Position numbers and translations under genes: made by a program
Assembly (NCBI GenBank): GCA_041390825.1
Contig: JAWKPF010000009.1
Span: 62,001 to 126,000 of the forward strand
Reading direction: 5' to 3'
From: Thermomicrobiales bacterium
GTDB taxonomy: Bacteria > Chloroflexota > Chloroflexia > Thermomicrobiales > UBA6265
DNA: 64,000 nucleotides
Notes under the pieces: model-generated
Database searches by the model: none
Seen by the model: only the letters and a program-made list of their open reading frames with translations
What the model was told of the DNA's origin: nothing
In this document: positions 35,347-43,826 of the stretch, piece by piece
Layout: each line of letters opens with the position of its first letter
How positions within the stretch are numbered: the stretch's first letter is position 1

Positions 35347-36864
35347 TCAGGATCCTTGGGCGACGAGTCGTCGAAGTCCGACCTTAATATCACTCACCAA
35401 AACTTCTCCACCGCTTGGCTCAAAGACCGAGATCCAGCCGAGTGAGGCAAACTCTTTAAGGACTGATTCAACCAGCAGTGTCGGCAGCTCCAGGGCTCGC
35501 GCGATCGTGTCACTGTCAGTCGTTCCTGCAACGACAGACGTGGCGATCTCTTGGCGCTCCTGCTTGAACTCAGGGTGTGTTTGTTGAAAGTAGAGCCGTA
35601 AGGCACGGGGAGTGACGGTGATTGCCGCTGGAACTGAGCCAGCCGCGATGACCCACGCAACTTCAATGTGCCCCTTGCTCTCAAGGACCTCGATCGCATC
35701 ATCAAGTTCTTGTCGGCTCAGCCCGTCAGTAAGCAGCATCTGGCAAATCGAATCGCCGTCGAGAAAATCTTGGCCTGCAGCCTCAGCCTGACGACACGCC
35801 GCCCACAATACTTTGATATCGGTTTCTGTTAATCCAGCTATCGCCGCAGTCGTTTCATGGTTGGTTGGTGTCGGATGATACAGGGAAGCGCCAGCGGTAC
35901 CGAGATCTTTTCTCATACTCTGCGCGAGTTTTTCCAAGAGCTCGGCCATCCTTCCAACAGAGCTTTCTTTAACGGAGATCCGTTGGCCGAGCTTGAGTGC
36001 TAGATCACCGGTTTCGTCGAGGTACTTTTGATCAACTATTCCCTGTTGATGCTCCAAGAGGTGCCGTTGTTGGAATAGCTTCTGCAGTTGTGCCCACTCT
36101 TTCGGATCCAGGGTCTGAGTGTATGAACGGCCACCAGCTTGCGTCCAAAGCCGGTCGCCCCTCGACAAATTTTGAAATGCATTGCGACTAGGGACAGTTG
36201 TGAAGTTTGGTAGGCGAGGATAGGAGATCTCGGCAAACCGCTGAAAAGCGGTGACGAGATTGCCGATCTGCCCCTCTAACATATCTCGCTGATACTGATC
36301 TATGAGATTGATATCACCACCACTTGCTGCGATCAAGGCCACCGCCTTACCGACCGACCGCGCCTTCGTTAGGGTCTGGTCAAATGTCTGCCCGGCCGAG
36401 TTATGGCCGCAAGCGGGGCAAAAGAATCCAGAGCCAATCACTGCAAACTGACAACCACAGGATTCGCACTCGATTTGCAGAGTCATAAGATCGGCGGCGA
36501 TAGGAGGGACGGGCGCTAACCGGGGGCTTGCCTTGTACTCAGCTGAGACAGACACCATTTCACGGGAACGACGACGGCGATTGATGCTGCGGGCGAAATC
36601 CCCGAGCATCTTGTCGAGATGGCCCTGCGCTTCCGCCAAGGCAGCGCTTCTTACATATTCCGCGAGTTCATCCGTGTTGAAAGCTTGGGGCTCGGCCTCA
36701 ACGCGACAGAATGGGCAATAGGCAATGGCTTCGGGAACCTTTTCCTTCCAATGCGCGAAGAGAACCTTAAATGGTCGCCCACATTCGTCGTCGGGACACT
36801 TACGATCCCAATATCCTTTGTCATCAAGCTCGATAGGCACCTCTATGCGAAAAATTTCCGACAC
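35347..36864 (-). CDS. Zinc-ribbon protein of unknown function
   Basis: 505 residues from the GTG at 36864, which has TGGAGG 7 bp upstream; the frame is open to 36963. Two zinc ribbons are visible: CPDDECGRPFKVL...CPFC (about 24-50) and CESCGCQFAV...CPACGH (about 132-152). A helical middle and a C-terminal winged-helix-like part (LTETDIKVLWAACRQAEAAG, DDAIEVLESKGHIEV) follow. No known family recognised. It lies between parA and the divergent CBASS-like operon, so it may belong to the element's maintenance or to defence. Confidence 0.75.
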   Translation of the reverse strand: MSEIFRIEVPIELDDKGYWDRKCPDDECGRPFKVLFAHWKEKVPEAIAYCPFCRVEAEPQAFNTDELAEYVRSAALAEAQGHLDKMLGDFARSINRRRRSREMVSVSAEYKASPRLAPVPPIAADLMTLQIECESCGCQFAVIGSGFFCPACGHNSAGQTFDQTLTKARSVGKAVALIAASGGDINLIDQYQRDMLEGQIGNLVTAFQRFAEISYPRLPNFTTVPSRNAFQNLSRGDRLWTQAGGRSYTQTLDPKEWAQLQKLFQQRHLLEHQQGIVDQKYLDETGDLALKLGQRISVKESSVGRMAELLEKLAQSMRKDLGTAGASLYHPTPTNHETTAAIAGLTETDIKVLWAACRQAEAAGQDFLDGDSICQMLLTDGLSRQELDDAIEVLESKGHIEVAWVIAAGSVPAAITVTPRALRLYFQQTHPEFKQERQEIATSVVAGTTDSDTIARALELPTLLVESVLKEFASLGWISVFEPSGGEVLVSDIKVGLRRLVAQGS

Positions 36865-37219
36865 GGCAGGACCTCCAGAAACACGGATGGCGTTCGATTT
36901 AGCGAACTTGAAGAGTAGACCATGCGTTCTAAGATACGGCTGAACCTTGTTTCTGTCGACCACCCCAAATGTGAACAGGGGCGTCCATCGGCAGTTCCTC
37001 GATCGGCGAAAGGGTCACTTGCGTTTCAGCGGTATAATGTCTCCGATAACACCCCGGAGAAAAACCCTTGAATGCCTGATGAAATTCCACCTGGACCGTA
37101 CTCTGTGACCCCGCAACAATTCCGAGGCCACAGCAATAAAGCTCACAAGCCATCCTGGCCAAAGCATTTCACAGGAAGCTGAGCGTCGGCGCTGAATTAG
37201 AAGTCGATGGAGCTCAATA
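36865..37219. other. Divergent intergenic region
   Basis: 355 bp between the zinc-ribbon gene and the CBASS-like operon, presumably holding both promoters. A TATAAT occurs near 37032 on the plus strand but without a matching -35 at the usual spacing. No gene seen. Confidence 0.45.
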
Positions 37220-38078
37220 ATGGCGACTACGGTGACGGAGTCATTCCGAGGTTGCAAATCCAACTTGGAGATTACTGACCTGCAACAAACTACAGTGGCA
37301 AATAGGCAAAAGAGCGTTCGTGATGCAGTTTCTCGAAAAATGAATGTCATCGATTCATTCGTCACCGGTTCTTATAAGCGGCACACCATGATTAGCCCGC
37401 TGAAGGACGCAGACATAGACGTTTTCCTAATTCTCAATTCGAGTGAATTTGCGTCTGACGGCTATACAGCGCTCTTGGATAAGGTTCGAGCCGTCTTGCT
37501 GGAGACCTACCCTAGCACGCCCAAGATCAGTCGAAATGGACAGGCAGTCACTATAACGTTCACCGACTTTGTGGTTGATGTAGTGCCTGGTTTCCATCGG
37601 AAGGGCGGGGTTACTTAATCCCGAGTACACCAGAAAAGCGTTGGATACCCACGAACCCAAAAGTTCACGAGACCGCGATCACAGCCGCCAACGAACTGCA
37701 CAATGGCGATCTCGTTCCACTTATTAAAATGATTAAGGCGTGGAACCGCGAAATTAGCAGCCCGTTCAGATCGTTCTACCTAGAGCTCATGGTTGAAAAG
37801 CTGCTGCGCGGCGTTACCATCAGCAGCTTTCCAAGCGGATGCAGGTACGTATTTGACAAGGGCCGTGTACAGATCAAATCGAAAATTGCAGATCCCGCGG
37901 GTTTCAAAAACCAGCTGAATCCCTGGGTACGGGCAGCGTAGAAGAGGCGGTACAGCGATTTGAGACCGCATATGGCAGAGCAATAAAGGCTGAGCAGCTG
38001 GACAAGAGCGGAGATTCCGCAGCTGCCGTGGCTGAGTGGCAAAAGATCTTTGGCAGTAGCTTTCCGGCATACGGCTAA
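37220..38078 (+). CDS. CD-NTase-like (SMODS) nucleotidyltransferase, two frameshifts
   Basis: The ATG at 37220 has GGAG 8 bp upstream. The N-terminus carries the SMODS catalytic motif FVTGSYKRHTMISPLKDADI DVF, with G-S and D-x-D, and a third acid in FVVDVVPGF. At the GGCGGGG run near 37608 one G appears lost. The next frame continues YLIPSTPEKRWIPTNPKVHE and KAWNREISSPFRSFYLELM. A second shift near 37.92 kb gives SVEEAVQRFETAYGRAIKAE and SSFPAYG, ending at 38078. Repaired, it is a complete ~285-residue enzyme that would make a cyclic oligonucleotide signal. It is 6 bp upstream of the effector. Confidence 0.8.
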
Positions 38079-38084
38079 CTAACT

Positions 38085-38962
38085 ATGACGTCACCCAATT
38101 TGAAGCAACCCACATTCGACGACATTGCGCGCAACCAGAACCAAGATGCGATCCTCAGGTTTATGCTGGCTTCGCGTCACTACTATGCTAGAGCGCGATG
38201 GATTCAGTACCTCGGGACCTGGGGTGCGATTGCTTTCGCGCTTGCAGCCCCAGTGGTGCTGCTGTTCTATCGGATCGAGGTCCACTGCTTGGCGCACTTG
38301 CTGGTCTTTGGATTTTCGCATCGCGTTTAGGACTTTCTCGCCTCAGAGCGTCGTACCAACGAAAGGGCGCGACCGCCCAAGAACAATTCGATTGCGCAGT
38401 TTTTCGTCTCGACTGGAACAAGACCATTGCGGTGCCTCTTTCCCCTGAAGAGATTCGGCACGCCAGCGGAAATATGAACGGAATCGACGCGATCCGAAAC
38501 TGGTACGCCACTCCCGGAAAAGTGGATTGGCCGCGCAGCGTTACTCTCTGCCAAAGGGCGAATGCGGTATGGGCTCGCCGACAGCATCACTTATTTGGTG
38601 TGGTGCTGTATGTTGCCGCGACTACTTGGGCCGTAGTGGGGATTTTAATAGCAGTCTGGCAGGACGCTTCACTCAGTCAATATCTGACGACGATTGCACT
38701 GCCGTCTCTTCCGGCCCTATTAGACGCAACGGATCTTGCTCAGGAACACATCGAGTCATCGTGGGCCCGAGGGAGGATTGAGGTGCGTCTGGATGGTCTG
38801 TTGGATGATGGAACAGCTACAAATCTCGATATCCGTGAAGTCCAGGACGAACTGTTTGACTTGAGAAAGTCATCGCCCATTGTTCCCGAGTGGTTCTATA
38901 AAATAATCAAACCCGGCTACGAGGAAGATATGACCTACGCTGCAGAGACAAGGATCAACTAG
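38085..38962 (+). CDS. S-4TM family putative pore-forming CBASS effector, one frameshift
   Basis: The first frame (38085-38330) gives a cytosolic start and TM1 (GTWGAIAFALAAPVVLLFY). A shift near 38.28 kb leads to TM2 (GALAGLWIFASR) and the family core: QEQFDCAVFRLDWNKTIAVP, IRNWYATP, LCQRANAVWARRQHHLF, TM3-4 (VVLYVAATTWAVVGILIAVW), the helix PSLPALLDATDLAQEHI, and the C-terminal VQDELFDLRKSSPIVPEWFY. These motifs are diagnostic of the SMODS-associated 4TM domain. In CBASS such proteins are thought to open the membrane when they bind the nucleotide signal. It overlaps the next gene. Confidence 0.85.
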
Positions 38963-39837
38963 TGACGCTCACGGTCAATGAAGGTTTTGAATCGTTTCTC
39001 ACGCGGCTCACACCGACTGCGGCCGAGCGCTCTGCGAGTGCTAAGCATCGTGAATCCGTTAAATCGGCACTTGAAGCGAAATTCACCGTTAGCCGCTTCT
39101 TTGAAACTGGATCGTTTAGTCACGGCACAGGGGTGCGGAGCTTTAGCGATGTCGATGTTTTTGTCAGTGTCAGTGGCTCCCGGCCAGATTCGTCGTATGC
39201 CACTCTGGAAAAGATTCGCAACGCCCTTGCTGAGCGTTTTCAGGTAACTCTGGTGACGATTGATCGTCCAGCGGTGAAGGTCAAATTCGCTCTCGGCACG
39301 GAGACCTGGGAAGTCATCCCAGCCTACGAAGCAACGCAGGATAGCTACGGGCATCTGATCTATGACATTCCCGGCGCTAGTGTCGGATCTGGTTGGATTC
39401 AGGCAGCCCCCGATGCGCATCTCACGTATGTCAATGCCTGCAATGAATCCCCCTCCCGTGGCACGGGCAAAGCGTTGGCGCGGCTGGTTAAGGCTTGGAA
39501 GTATTACTGTAATGTCCCGATTTCATCCTTTTATCTCGAAATGCGCGCTGCTCAACACGTGTCTTCCGTCGAGACCTACATTCACGTCTGGGACATTTGC
39601 TTGCTATTGGAAAAGTTGAACACCCATCAACTGGCCAGCATGAACGATCCAGCGGCAGCCTCCGGTCGAATAAATGCGTGCTCTAGTGATGCGAAGCGGG
39701 AAGAAGCATTGTCCAAGCTCGCTACGGCTGCCGTTCGATCAAGAAACGCGCTAGACGCGCATAAGGCGGATAAGGCCGACTTGGCTTTTTACTACTTAGG
39801 TCAATTGTTCGCAGGACAGTTTCCTAGCCGCGCTTGA
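38962..39837 (+). CDS. Second CD-NTase-like (SMODS) nucleotidyltransferase
   Basis: 291 residues, intact, GTG start overlapping the effector stop (TAGTG). Catalytic motif GSFSHGTGVRSFSDVDVFVS has the G-S and D-V-D metal site; the third acid is probably Glu in WEVIPAY. A second helical half contains GKALARLVKAWKYYCNVPIS SFYLEMRAA, as in other SMODS proteins. It differs clearly from the first enzyme, so the operon has two divergent NTases. It may synthesise a second signal, form a heteromer, or be a recent acquisition. Cytosolic. Confidence 0.88.
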   Translation: MTLTVNEGFESFLTRLTPTAAERSASAKHRESVKSALEAKFTVSRFFETGSFSHGTGVRSFSDVDVFVSVSGSRPDSSYATLEKIRNALAERFQVTLVTIDRPAVKVKFALGTETWEVIPAYEATQDSYGHLIYDIPGASVGSGWIQAAPDAHLTYVNACNESPSRGTGKALARLVKAWKYYCNVPISSFYLEMRAAQHVSSVETYIHVWDICLLLEKLNTHQLASMNDPAAASGRINACSSDAKREEALSKLATAAVRSRNALDAHKADKADLAFYYLGQLFAGQFPSRA

Positions 39838-39879
39838 AGAATTTGCTGTTTTAGATGGTAAGAGCGGTATTCGTGAAAA

Positions 39880-39903
39880 GCGGGTCGGTTGTGGCCGACC
39901 CGC
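39880..39903 (-). terminator. Rho-independent terminator
   Basis: GCGGGTCGG pairs with CCGACCCGC (9 bp) around a 6-nt loop. Read on the minus strand it is followed by TTTT, so it ends the integrase operon (40436 to 39911). It also lies just after the plus-strand CBASS-like operon. Confidence 0.85.
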
Positions 39904-39910
39904 AGATATC

Positions 39911-40117
39911 TCACTCGATTCGCGTTCCCGGTCCGATAGCCAGCTTTTGATCCGTCTCGGTCATCATCGGCACGATGCTCAGATTCATGGTGTGAACACG
40001 AGCGTAGTACTCCCGAATATTTTCCGCAGCCGAATCCAGATTCGTTTCGGGCGGAACAAACACCAAGATGCTTCGCCCGGCCTGCAGGCTCTCCAGCAGA
40101 AGATCTTCCCCATCCAT
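39911..40117 (-). CDS. Small hypothetical protein of the integrase operon
   Basis: 68 residues, GAGGAG site 7 bp upstream of the ATG. The sequence (MDGEDLLLESLQAGRSILVF, then ENIREYYARVHTMNLSIVPM) looks like a small alpha/beta protein. No family recognised. It is the last gene before the terminator at 39880 and is probably cotranscribed with the recombinase. Confidence 0.65.
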   Translation of the reverse strand: MDGEDLLLESLQAGRSILVFVPPETNLDSAAENIREYYARVHTMNLSIVPMMTETDQKLAIGPGTRIE

Positions 40118-40175
40118 TGACGTTCTCCTCTCACGAGCCGCCAGCCAATCTGACGACTCAAGTCGAGGAGGGCAG

Positions 40176-40439
40176 TTATTTACTGATAGTGAAGAGCTGG
40201 GCGCGGCGACCTTGGCGGCGCAACGCCTGGCTAATGCTGTGTCCCACAGCCTGCAAACGTAGATTATCGGCCTGCGTGACCACTAATACGCTTCCTGGTG
40301 TCATTTGTCTAGATTCGTTCTCCCATCGAGCCAGTGAATCGAGTTCGCTGGCTGGAACCAGCGCAATGTTATCCAGGGATGTTTCGATCCGGCGCAGCGA
40401 CCTCGGAGCAGGGGAGTAGTAGGGTCGGCGATACCTCAC
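40176..40439 (-). CDS. Small hypothetical protein coupled to the recombinase
   Basis: 87 residues, GTG start inside the recombinase stop (GTGA overlap at 40436-40439). Basic N-terminus (MRYRRPYYSPAPRSLRRIET) and a helical C-terminus (LQAVGHSISQALRRQGRRAQ). Function unknown; coupling suggests an accessory factor such as a directionality protein, which is a guess. Confidence 0.65.
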   Translation of the reverse strand: MRYRRPYYSPAPRSLRRIETSLDNIALVPASELDSLARWENESRQMTPGSVLVVTQADNLRLQAVGHSISQALRRQGRRAQLFTISK

Positions 40440-41323
40440 AGACTCGTTTCCTCCATCACCGCCGCTTCGTTCTCTCTTCCCAAATGCACATAAACCATCG
40501 TGGTGTCGAGCTTGGAGTGACCCAGTAAGCGCTGCAATTGATACGGTGAGACCCCTTTAGATGCCTTCACGGTGGCGAATGTGTGCCGCAGGGCGTGGCA
40601 TGAAGCCTGTTTGGTTATGCCGGCATTCTCCCGGTACTTGGTCACCAGCATTCGCACGCCGCGTTCGGTGATCGCTCCGCCATCCCGCTCGTTGGTGAAG
40701 ATGTGGTCGTGAGAAGCACTCGGTCGCAGCTGCAACCAAGTCTTGAGCGCCTTGATCCCTTTCGTCTCCAGTGAGATTTGGCGTGCATTCATGCCTTTGC
40801 CCGATCGAACTGACAGCTGCTTGGCCTTGAGGTCGATGTCATTGATGCGCAGATTGCAGAGCTCGGAGACCCGGATCCCAGTTTGCAGAAACACCGTCAG
40901 GATGCAGTAGTCGCGGGGATTCCCAGCTGCCAAAGAGAGCATGCGGCTATATTCATCGGGCCGGAGCCAGGCCTTGCCGTTGTGCTCGATCTTGGGGGTA
41001 TCGACGCCGGTTGCCGGAGATTTCTCCAACAGGTCCATGTTGACCAGGTAGCGGCAATACTCACGAATCGCTGCCAGCTTGCGAGCTCGACTGACCCCGG
41101 TCAGTTTGCGTTCACTCAAAGACGCCAGGAAGTCGATGATGTGCACCCGCTGGATATCAGCCACCGTTTCGACGGTGGCATCGTTTTCCACGACCCACCC
41201 AAGAAATTGCTGCAAATCGGTGGAGTAGGCCAGGACGGTTTTGGGTGATCGGTTCTTGCCGGCCATCGATCGATAGAAGCCGTCGAGGCTGGTTTGGAAA
41301 TAGGCGGGGAGTGGAGTAGTCAT
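40436..41323 (-). CDS. Tyrosine recombinase (XerC/D-like integrase)
   Basis: 295 residues from the ATG at 41323; the frame is open to 41380. The N-terminal SAM-like domain (FYRSMAGKNRSPKTVLAYST) precedes the catalytic domain. It has all expected residues: Arg in TGIRVSELCNL, Lys in SGKGMNARQI, HxxR in CHALRHTFA, and His/Tyr in LLGHSKLDTTMVYVHL. It would integrate, excise or resolve dimers of the plasmid-like element. It forms an operon with two small genes. Confidence 0.93.
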   Translation of the reverse strand: MTTPLPAYFQTSLDGFYRSMAGKNRSPKTVLAYSTDLQQFLGWVVENDATVETVADIQRVHIIDFLASLSERKLTGVSRARKLAAIREYCRYLVNMDLLEKSPATGVDTPKIEHNGKAWLRPDEYSRMLSLAAGNPRDYCILTVFLQTGIRVSELCNLRINDIDLKAKQLSVRSGKGMNARQISLETKGIKALKTWLQLRPSASHDHIFTNERDGGAITERGVRMLVTKYRENAGITKQASCHALRHTFATVKASKGVSPYQLQRLLGHSKLDTTMVYVHLGRENEAAVMEETSL

Positions 41324-41826
41324 ATGTGGCAACCCTTTCGTTGTGGTTCCACCTTCCCACTTTGGGTGGTTGTGGCACAACGACGCAGAGTTGAAAAACG
41401 AACTTCCGAATAACGGGCTGTAGATCCATTATATGGAAGTAAGGCACTCCAGCGTCAAGAGGGCAATTTCTGCTTGAAACCAGGGCAAAAGAGAAATCCG
41501 GCCACAATGCGACCGGATCGATGGCTTCCGGGAAGAGGTGTTATCGGAAGTGGCTGGCATCCAGACAGGAGACGAGTTAAGGCACGCATGTCTCATTCCT
41601 CACATTTCGCCATCAAAATCCGGAAAATCCGTAATGGCGATGAGCCATAATTCTTGTTATCGTGGTACCCCAAGCAATTCGATGCGGGTCGATCAGTGAG
41701 AGAGAACCCTCTATCCCTGTCGACGTCGAGTGCAGACTCAAGTCGAATTTCCGTATACAAAAGCTAAGAAACAACCTCATGAGATAGGCCCGTTTACCCC
41801 GTCATCTTCTTTGAAAGGAGTGGCAG
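41324..41826. other. Intergenic region; hairpin at 41607-41640
   Basis: About 500 bp upstream of the recombinase and of the DUF3825 gene. TCGCCAT (41607-41613) pairs with ATGGCGA (41634-41640), with AAAATCCG present twice in the loop. This could be a recombinase or regulator site. No gene seen; it is a candidate place for the element's attachment site. Confidence 0.45.
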
Positions 41827-43014
41827 TTGGCAGAGGCGAGTCTAGTAGGCACCGTGATTTGGTATGACTACAAGAATGGCTGGGGCAAAATTCAGCCGCA
41901 TGGTACGACCGAGGAAGTATTTGTTCACTGCACTTCGATCCTAACCCCCGAGCCAAAAATCCTGATGATCGGGGAAGCAGTCAGCTTTGAGAAGGGGCAG
42001 AACGACCGGGGGCCAGTGGCGACCAATGTCCAACGCCTGGAGACCAGAATACGAGGAACGGTCGATAGCTTTAACAAGGCACGCGGATTTGGACACATCG
42101 TTGACGATACCGGTAAACAATACTGGGTCCACCATACCCACATCATTGGCGGTCGCTATCGTGTGCTCGAACCGAAAGAGTTAGTCGAATTCACCCCTGA
42201 GCAATCGCCCAAGGGACCGCAAGCTATGCGGGTCTGGCGGTACGACACACGGTTATCCTTAGACCGATTCGCTGTCCTGGGTGACCTCAATCGGCGCCTC
42301 GAGGAGCTTGCACGGCTCGCTCAGGAAGAAAGTTGGGACTATAAGTTCACCGAGTCGCCAACTCCCAGGCCGATTCTGCAAAGTTACCTGTATCACACCT
42401 TCGACCGGCTTGAAAAAGAAGGAAAGATTGCGGTCACGATGGATGGGACTCGGCGCCTCTCCGCATTCAATACCGGACTGGTGACCGAGCTGCAGGAACA
42501 AATCTTTGCGCTGTTCGGTGAGCATCGTCGAAGCAACCCGCAGGCACCCGAGTGGCAGTTGATCGAATTTGTCACCGAAAGTGATCGACGCTTGACGGTG
42601 TTTCCAGAGCGCCCGGATATCGCGAATTACTTCACCGACCCGGCAGACCTTATTTACGATTCGAATATTGAACTGGTCGTGGACCTGCCGCATGTCGTCA
42701 ATGACAACCGCAACCGCTTTCCTCCAGAGTTGCGCAGTAACGACTACCTGATGCAATCGACGCTGAACGCGGCTCTATCCTCGGCCAAGCGCCGGGTGCG
42801 GGGCAATTACAAAGCCGCGATCCCGCAATACCACCATGACCGGCTACAGCTGCTCTTGCCGTTGTGCCTGCTCAAGCCAAATCGGGCCGATCTCGCCCTG
42901 GTCGTCGATCGACAAAATCATGTGTATTACGGGTCCACGGTGCTGCCGCTCGACTGGGCGTATAAGAATGCGCGCCTCATTGCCCGACCTGATCGGGAGT
43001 GGCTCGAACCCTAA
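41827..43014 (+). CDS. DUF3825 protein with N-terminal cold-shock/OB domains
   Basis: 395 residues, TTG start with AAAGGAG 8 bp upstream. Two cold-shock-like beta-barrels lead the protein (GTVIWYDYKNGWGKIQPHGT ... EVFVHCTSI, about 4-60; GTVDSFNKARGFGHIVDD, about 78-95). The rest is a DUF3825 domain: FAVLGDLNRRLEELARLAQE, YLYHTFDRLEKEGKI, NTGLVTELQEQIFALF, and the C-terminal KAAIPQYHHDRLQLLLPLCL and AYKNARLIARPD. OB folds suggest RNA binding. DUF3825 has no assigned reaction; its conserved NYK and ARLIARPD stretches look catalytic. Confidence 0.85.
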   Translation: MAEASLVGTVIWYDYKNGWGKIQPHGTTEEVFVHCTSILTPEPKILMIGEAVSFEKGQNDRGPVATNVQRLETRIRGTVDSFNKARGFGHIVDDTGKQYWVHHTHIIGGRYRVLEPKELVEFTPEQSPKGPQAMRVWRYDTRLSLDRFAVLGDLNRRLEELARLAQEESWDYKFTESPTPRPILQSYLYHTFDRLEKEGKIAVTMDGTRRLSAFNTGLVTELQEQIFALFGEHRRSNPQAPEWQLIEFVTESDRRLTVFPERPDIANYFTDPADLIYDSNIELVVDLPHVVNDNRNRFPPELRSNDYLMQSTLNAALSSAKRRVRGNYKAAIPQYHHDRLQLLLPLCLLKPNRADLALVVDRQNHVYYGSTVLPLDWAYKNARLIARPDREWLEP

Positions 43015-43042
43015 GTGACGGTAATCAGCAGGAATAGAAACA

Positions 43043-43066
43043 GGGGTGGCGTCGAAACGCCACCCC
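43043..43066. terminator. Bidirectional terminator
   Basis: GGGGTGGCGT pairs perfectly with ACGCCACCCC (10 bp) around the stable CGAA tetraloop. It lies between the convergent DUF3825 gene and the minus-strand gene ending at 43085. Confidence 0.85.
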
Positions 43067-43084
43067 AGGTTGGGTGATTGAGGC

Positions 43085-43498
43085 TCAAGAGAGCCGAAGA
43101 GACGGATAGATTCCGCGCCATGTGTCGACGTGCTCGTCGAGGGTGACGGCCCACCCGCGATCGGAGAAGGTCTGCTCGATCTGCTCTAGCAAGCCGGTCG
43201 GCATGTCGCAGGTTCCAGCCTCGACGTCGCAACAGCCCGCCTGGAACATGAGCATGGCGAGGTCTACATTGACCGCCATTCTTGGTGCACTCGATGGCTG
43301 CGCCGCGATGAGACACCCATCAATGTAGGTGAGGGCATCCTCCAAAAGCACGCCGTTTGTGCCGGCAGGATCGACAACTTGCGAAACATCACTCGCCAAC
43401 ATGGAATCCTCCTGCTGCAGTTCACCCGCACCACTTGGTGCTTCGGCAGCGAGCAGGGCTGGAGCCGTGACTCCAGCCGCGATCACCACCGAGAACAA
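43085..43498 (-). CDS. Exported or anchored hypothetical protein
   Basis: 137 residues from the TTG at 43498 or a slightly later GTG. A short hydrophobic start (VVIAAGVTAPALLAA) lacks the usual basic residues, so its real N-terminus may be missing or shifted. The mature part has a Cys-rich patch (FQAGCCDVEAGTCDMPTGLL, about 85-104). A near-consensus promoter sits only ~18 bp upstream, leaving almost no leader. Function not recognised. Confidence 0.6.
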   Translation of the reverse strand: MFSVVIAAGVTAPALLAAEAPSGAGELQQEDSMLASDVSQVVDPAGTNGVLLEDALTYIDGCLIAAQPSSAPRMAVNVDLAMLMFQAGCCDVEAGTCDMPTGLLEQIEQTFSDRGWAVTLDEHVDTWRGIYPSLRLS

Positions 43499-43515
43499 AG
43501 GAGGATGATAAATTT

Positions 43516-43544
43516 AGTATAGCAAACTATAGGCTTCCTGTCAA
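43516..43544 (-). promoter_or_regulatory. Consensus sigma-70-type promoter
   Basis: On the minus strand TTGACA (43544-43539) is followed after exactly 17 bp by TATACT (43521-43516). It drives the gene at 43498-43085 with a predicted start near 43509, so the mRNA would be leaderless or nearly so. Confidence 0.8.
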
Positions 43545-43826
43545 TGGGGCGGGCGGCTGCTGAATGCATGCATTGCTGCCCCTTATGGCCACGTTTGACT
43601 CATAAGATTCTGACTCAATGCCCCGCACTAGGGAATCTTAGTTAGTGCAGCGGGCGACAATCAGACTGAGATCGCCCAAAACTACCATGTGAATCAAGTT
43701 GCTCTACGACCAGTTCATTTCAACAGAAATACGCGTCATTGGATTTGCGAATGATTGACTTCTACACTACCGCTCATTACATTGTGTGTGATTGAGCGTG
43801 CGCAGCCACGGAAAGGGAATGCAGAC

